Below, in pieces: positions 5,355 to 6,400 of a stretch of 6,400 nt of DNA (position 1 is the stretch's first letter; each line of letters starts with the position of its first letter). Under the pieces are notes generated by a model. The model was not told the DNA's origin, made no database searches, and saw nothing but the letters and a program-made list of their open reading frames with translations. Location: assembly GCA_934590135.1 (NCBI GenBank), contig CAKTOT010000114.1:1-6400 (forward strand), written 5' to 3'. A program made the translations under genes and the position numbers. Origin of the DNA: an uncultured Muribaculaceae bacterium. GTDB taxonomy: Bacteria > Bacteroidota > Bacteroidia > Bacteroidales > Muribaculaceae.

Positions 5355-6350
5355 ATGATAATGAAGACAATGAATGAACTTGCGAAACTCATAATAATTT
5401 TAACGGTTGCACTATCTGCCAATCCTAAAACTACGGCATGCACACGTGTGGTGTATGCAGGACATAACAATACGGCTGTTACAGGTCGCAACTTGGACTG
5501 GAAAACGCCTATACCGACCAACTTGTATGTGCAACCACGTGGCATCAACCGAGTGTCCGCACAAGGGCCCGAAGCCTTGCAATGGCAGTCGCGATATGGC
5601 AGTGTGGTTGCCGTAGGTTACGATATGGGCGTCTCCGAAGGTATGAACGAGCAAGCACTAGTATGTAACCTCTTATACCTGCCTGGCACCGAATATAAGT
5701 TGCCGAGGGAGACACGTCGTCCGATGTCATCGTCACTGTGGGCACAGTATATTTTAGACAATTACGCCACGGTGGTCGAGGCTGTCGATGGACTGTCGCG
5801 CGATGTATTCTACATAGATGCTCCGGATATGCCCGGCGGAGCATCCACGACACTACATGCTGCATTGAGTGATGCCTCCGGTGATTGTGCAATCATCGAG
5901 TATGTCAACGGGCGCATCTCAATACACCATGGATACGAATATCGTGTGCTGACCAATGCCCCATTGTATGATAGTCAAAAGGCGATAGAGCAGTACTGGT
6001 CATGTATAGGTGGAATGAAAATGCTACCCGGCACCAACAGCAGCAGCGATCGTTTTGTACGAGCATCGTTTTATGTTGGATGTATCCCTGATACGGTAAG
6101 ACATGAAGTGGCATTGGCCGGGGTCTTTGGTGTGCTATTCAACTGTGCCGTCCCGGTTGGCATTTCTGTTCCCGATAGTCCCGAGGTTTCGCAGACGCAG
6201 TGGCGTTCGGTTGCCGATCATTCGAATCTTGTGTATTACTATGCGACCACTTACAACCCATCTGTGATGTGGGTTGACTTGCGGCAATTCGACCTCGGCA
6301 AGGGTGCATCGATAATGAAGTTACAATACTTCGGTAAATTTTTATGTTAG
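5355..6350 (+). CDS. Exported choloylglycine hydrolase / penicillin V acylase family amidase (Ntn hydrolase)
   Basis: The 331-residue protein has a short signal peptide (K4 and K11, hydrophobic 12-22) ending TTA|C29. Removing it exposes C29 as N-terminal nucleophile, as required for Ntn hydrolases. Family residues are in register: R45 and D48 in TGRNLDW (equivalent to R18 and D21 of bile salt hydrolase when C29 is C2), GMNEQALVCNLLYL (96-109), N201 in LTNAP, and the arginine motif DRFVRASFY (R233/R236). The C-terminal half keeps QTQWRSVADHSNLVYYYATTYNP and WVDL. The reaction is hydrolysis of a linear amide: conjugated bile salts, penicillin V, or N-acyl compounds such as acyl-homoserine lactones or acyl amino acids. 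The sequence does not decide which. Export and the overall layout fit the Gram-negative (Bacteroides-type) branch. The start could also be ATG 5361 or 5370; the TTA-C cleavage is unaffected. It looks monocistronic after the terminator at 5243; the next gene lies outside the window. Confidence 0.93.
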   Translation: MIMKTMNELAKLIIILTVALSANPKTTACTRVVYAGHNNTAVTGRNLDWKTPIPTNLYVQPRGINRVSAQGPEALQWQSRYGSVVAVGYDMGVSEGMNEQALVCNLLYLPGTEYKLPRETRRPMSSSLWAQYILDNYATVVEAVDGLSRDVFYIDAPDMPGGASTTLHAALSDASGDCAIIEYVNGRISIHHGYEYRVLTNAPLYDSQKAIEQYWSCIGGMKMLPGTNSSSDRFVRASFYVGCIPDTVRHEVALAGVFGVLFNCAVPVGISVPDSPEVSQTQWRSVADHSNLVYYYATTYNPSVMWVDLRQFDLGKGASIMKLQYFGKFLC

Positions 6351-6400
6351 TTAGTGGCTTCCAGAAGCCGGATTATTTAACCCGTTAAAAACCAGATGTT

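Noticed and set aside
6356..6389. Hairpin GGCTT-ccag-AAGCC and palindrome TTTAAC-cc-GTTAAA after the amidase gene
   Set aside because: Stems of five and six pairs without a T-run; a terminator or operator is possible but not supported, and the window ends just after.

Overview
The window reads as chromosomal DNA from a member of the Bacteroidota, most likely a gut Bacteroidales (Bacteroides/Muribaculaceae-like). The grounds are two TAnnTTTG-type -7 promoter boxes (TACCTTTG at 1729 and TAAATTTG at 2491), almost no Shine-Dalgarno sequences, a DUF3127 protein with an SSB-like tail, and an exported bile-salt-hydrolase/penicillin-acylase family enzyme. The genus cannot be fixed from the sequence alone.

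Left third (1 to about 2330) is an accessory region. It opens with the 3' end of an XRE-family helix-turn-helix regulator (+ strand, cut by the window edge), followed by a very strong GC-rich hairpin and a 61-codon acidic ORF. That ORF runs head-on, with a 4-bp overlap, into a minus-strand gene of 396 codons. The minus-strand gene joins the end of a phage Mu gpF-like (MuF) minor head protein to a complete-looking ADP-ribosyltransferase (ART) toxin domain. Its reading frame keeps MuF-like sequence up to an in-frame stop at 1694-1696 with no ATG, so it looks 5'-truncated: a prophage or mobile-element remnant, or a salvaged toxin module. Two orphan small genes on the + strand follow (87 and 73 codons).

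Middle (about 2330 to 2980): an AT-rich spacer carries a good promoter and a structured 5' leader for a DUF3127 gene. Its product is a small OB-fold-like protein ending in DDLPF, which resembles the protein-recruiting tip of single-stranded-DNA-binding protein. A strong intrinsic terminator closes this unit.

Right half (3084 to 6350) looks like ordinary core genes of a protein- and bile-rich niche: an exported M3-family zinc peptidyl-dipeptidase (Dcp-like, 710 aa) followed, after a second strong terminator, by an exported choloylglycine hydrolase/penicillin V acylase family amidase (331 aa) with its N-terminal nucleophile Cys exposed by signal removal. These genes are separate transcription units on the + strand and do not look like parts of one pathway.

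No tRNA, rRNA, CRISPR array, complete insertion sequence or integrase is visible. The best candidate for something under-described is the truncated MuF-ART gene with its convergent acidic partner ORF.
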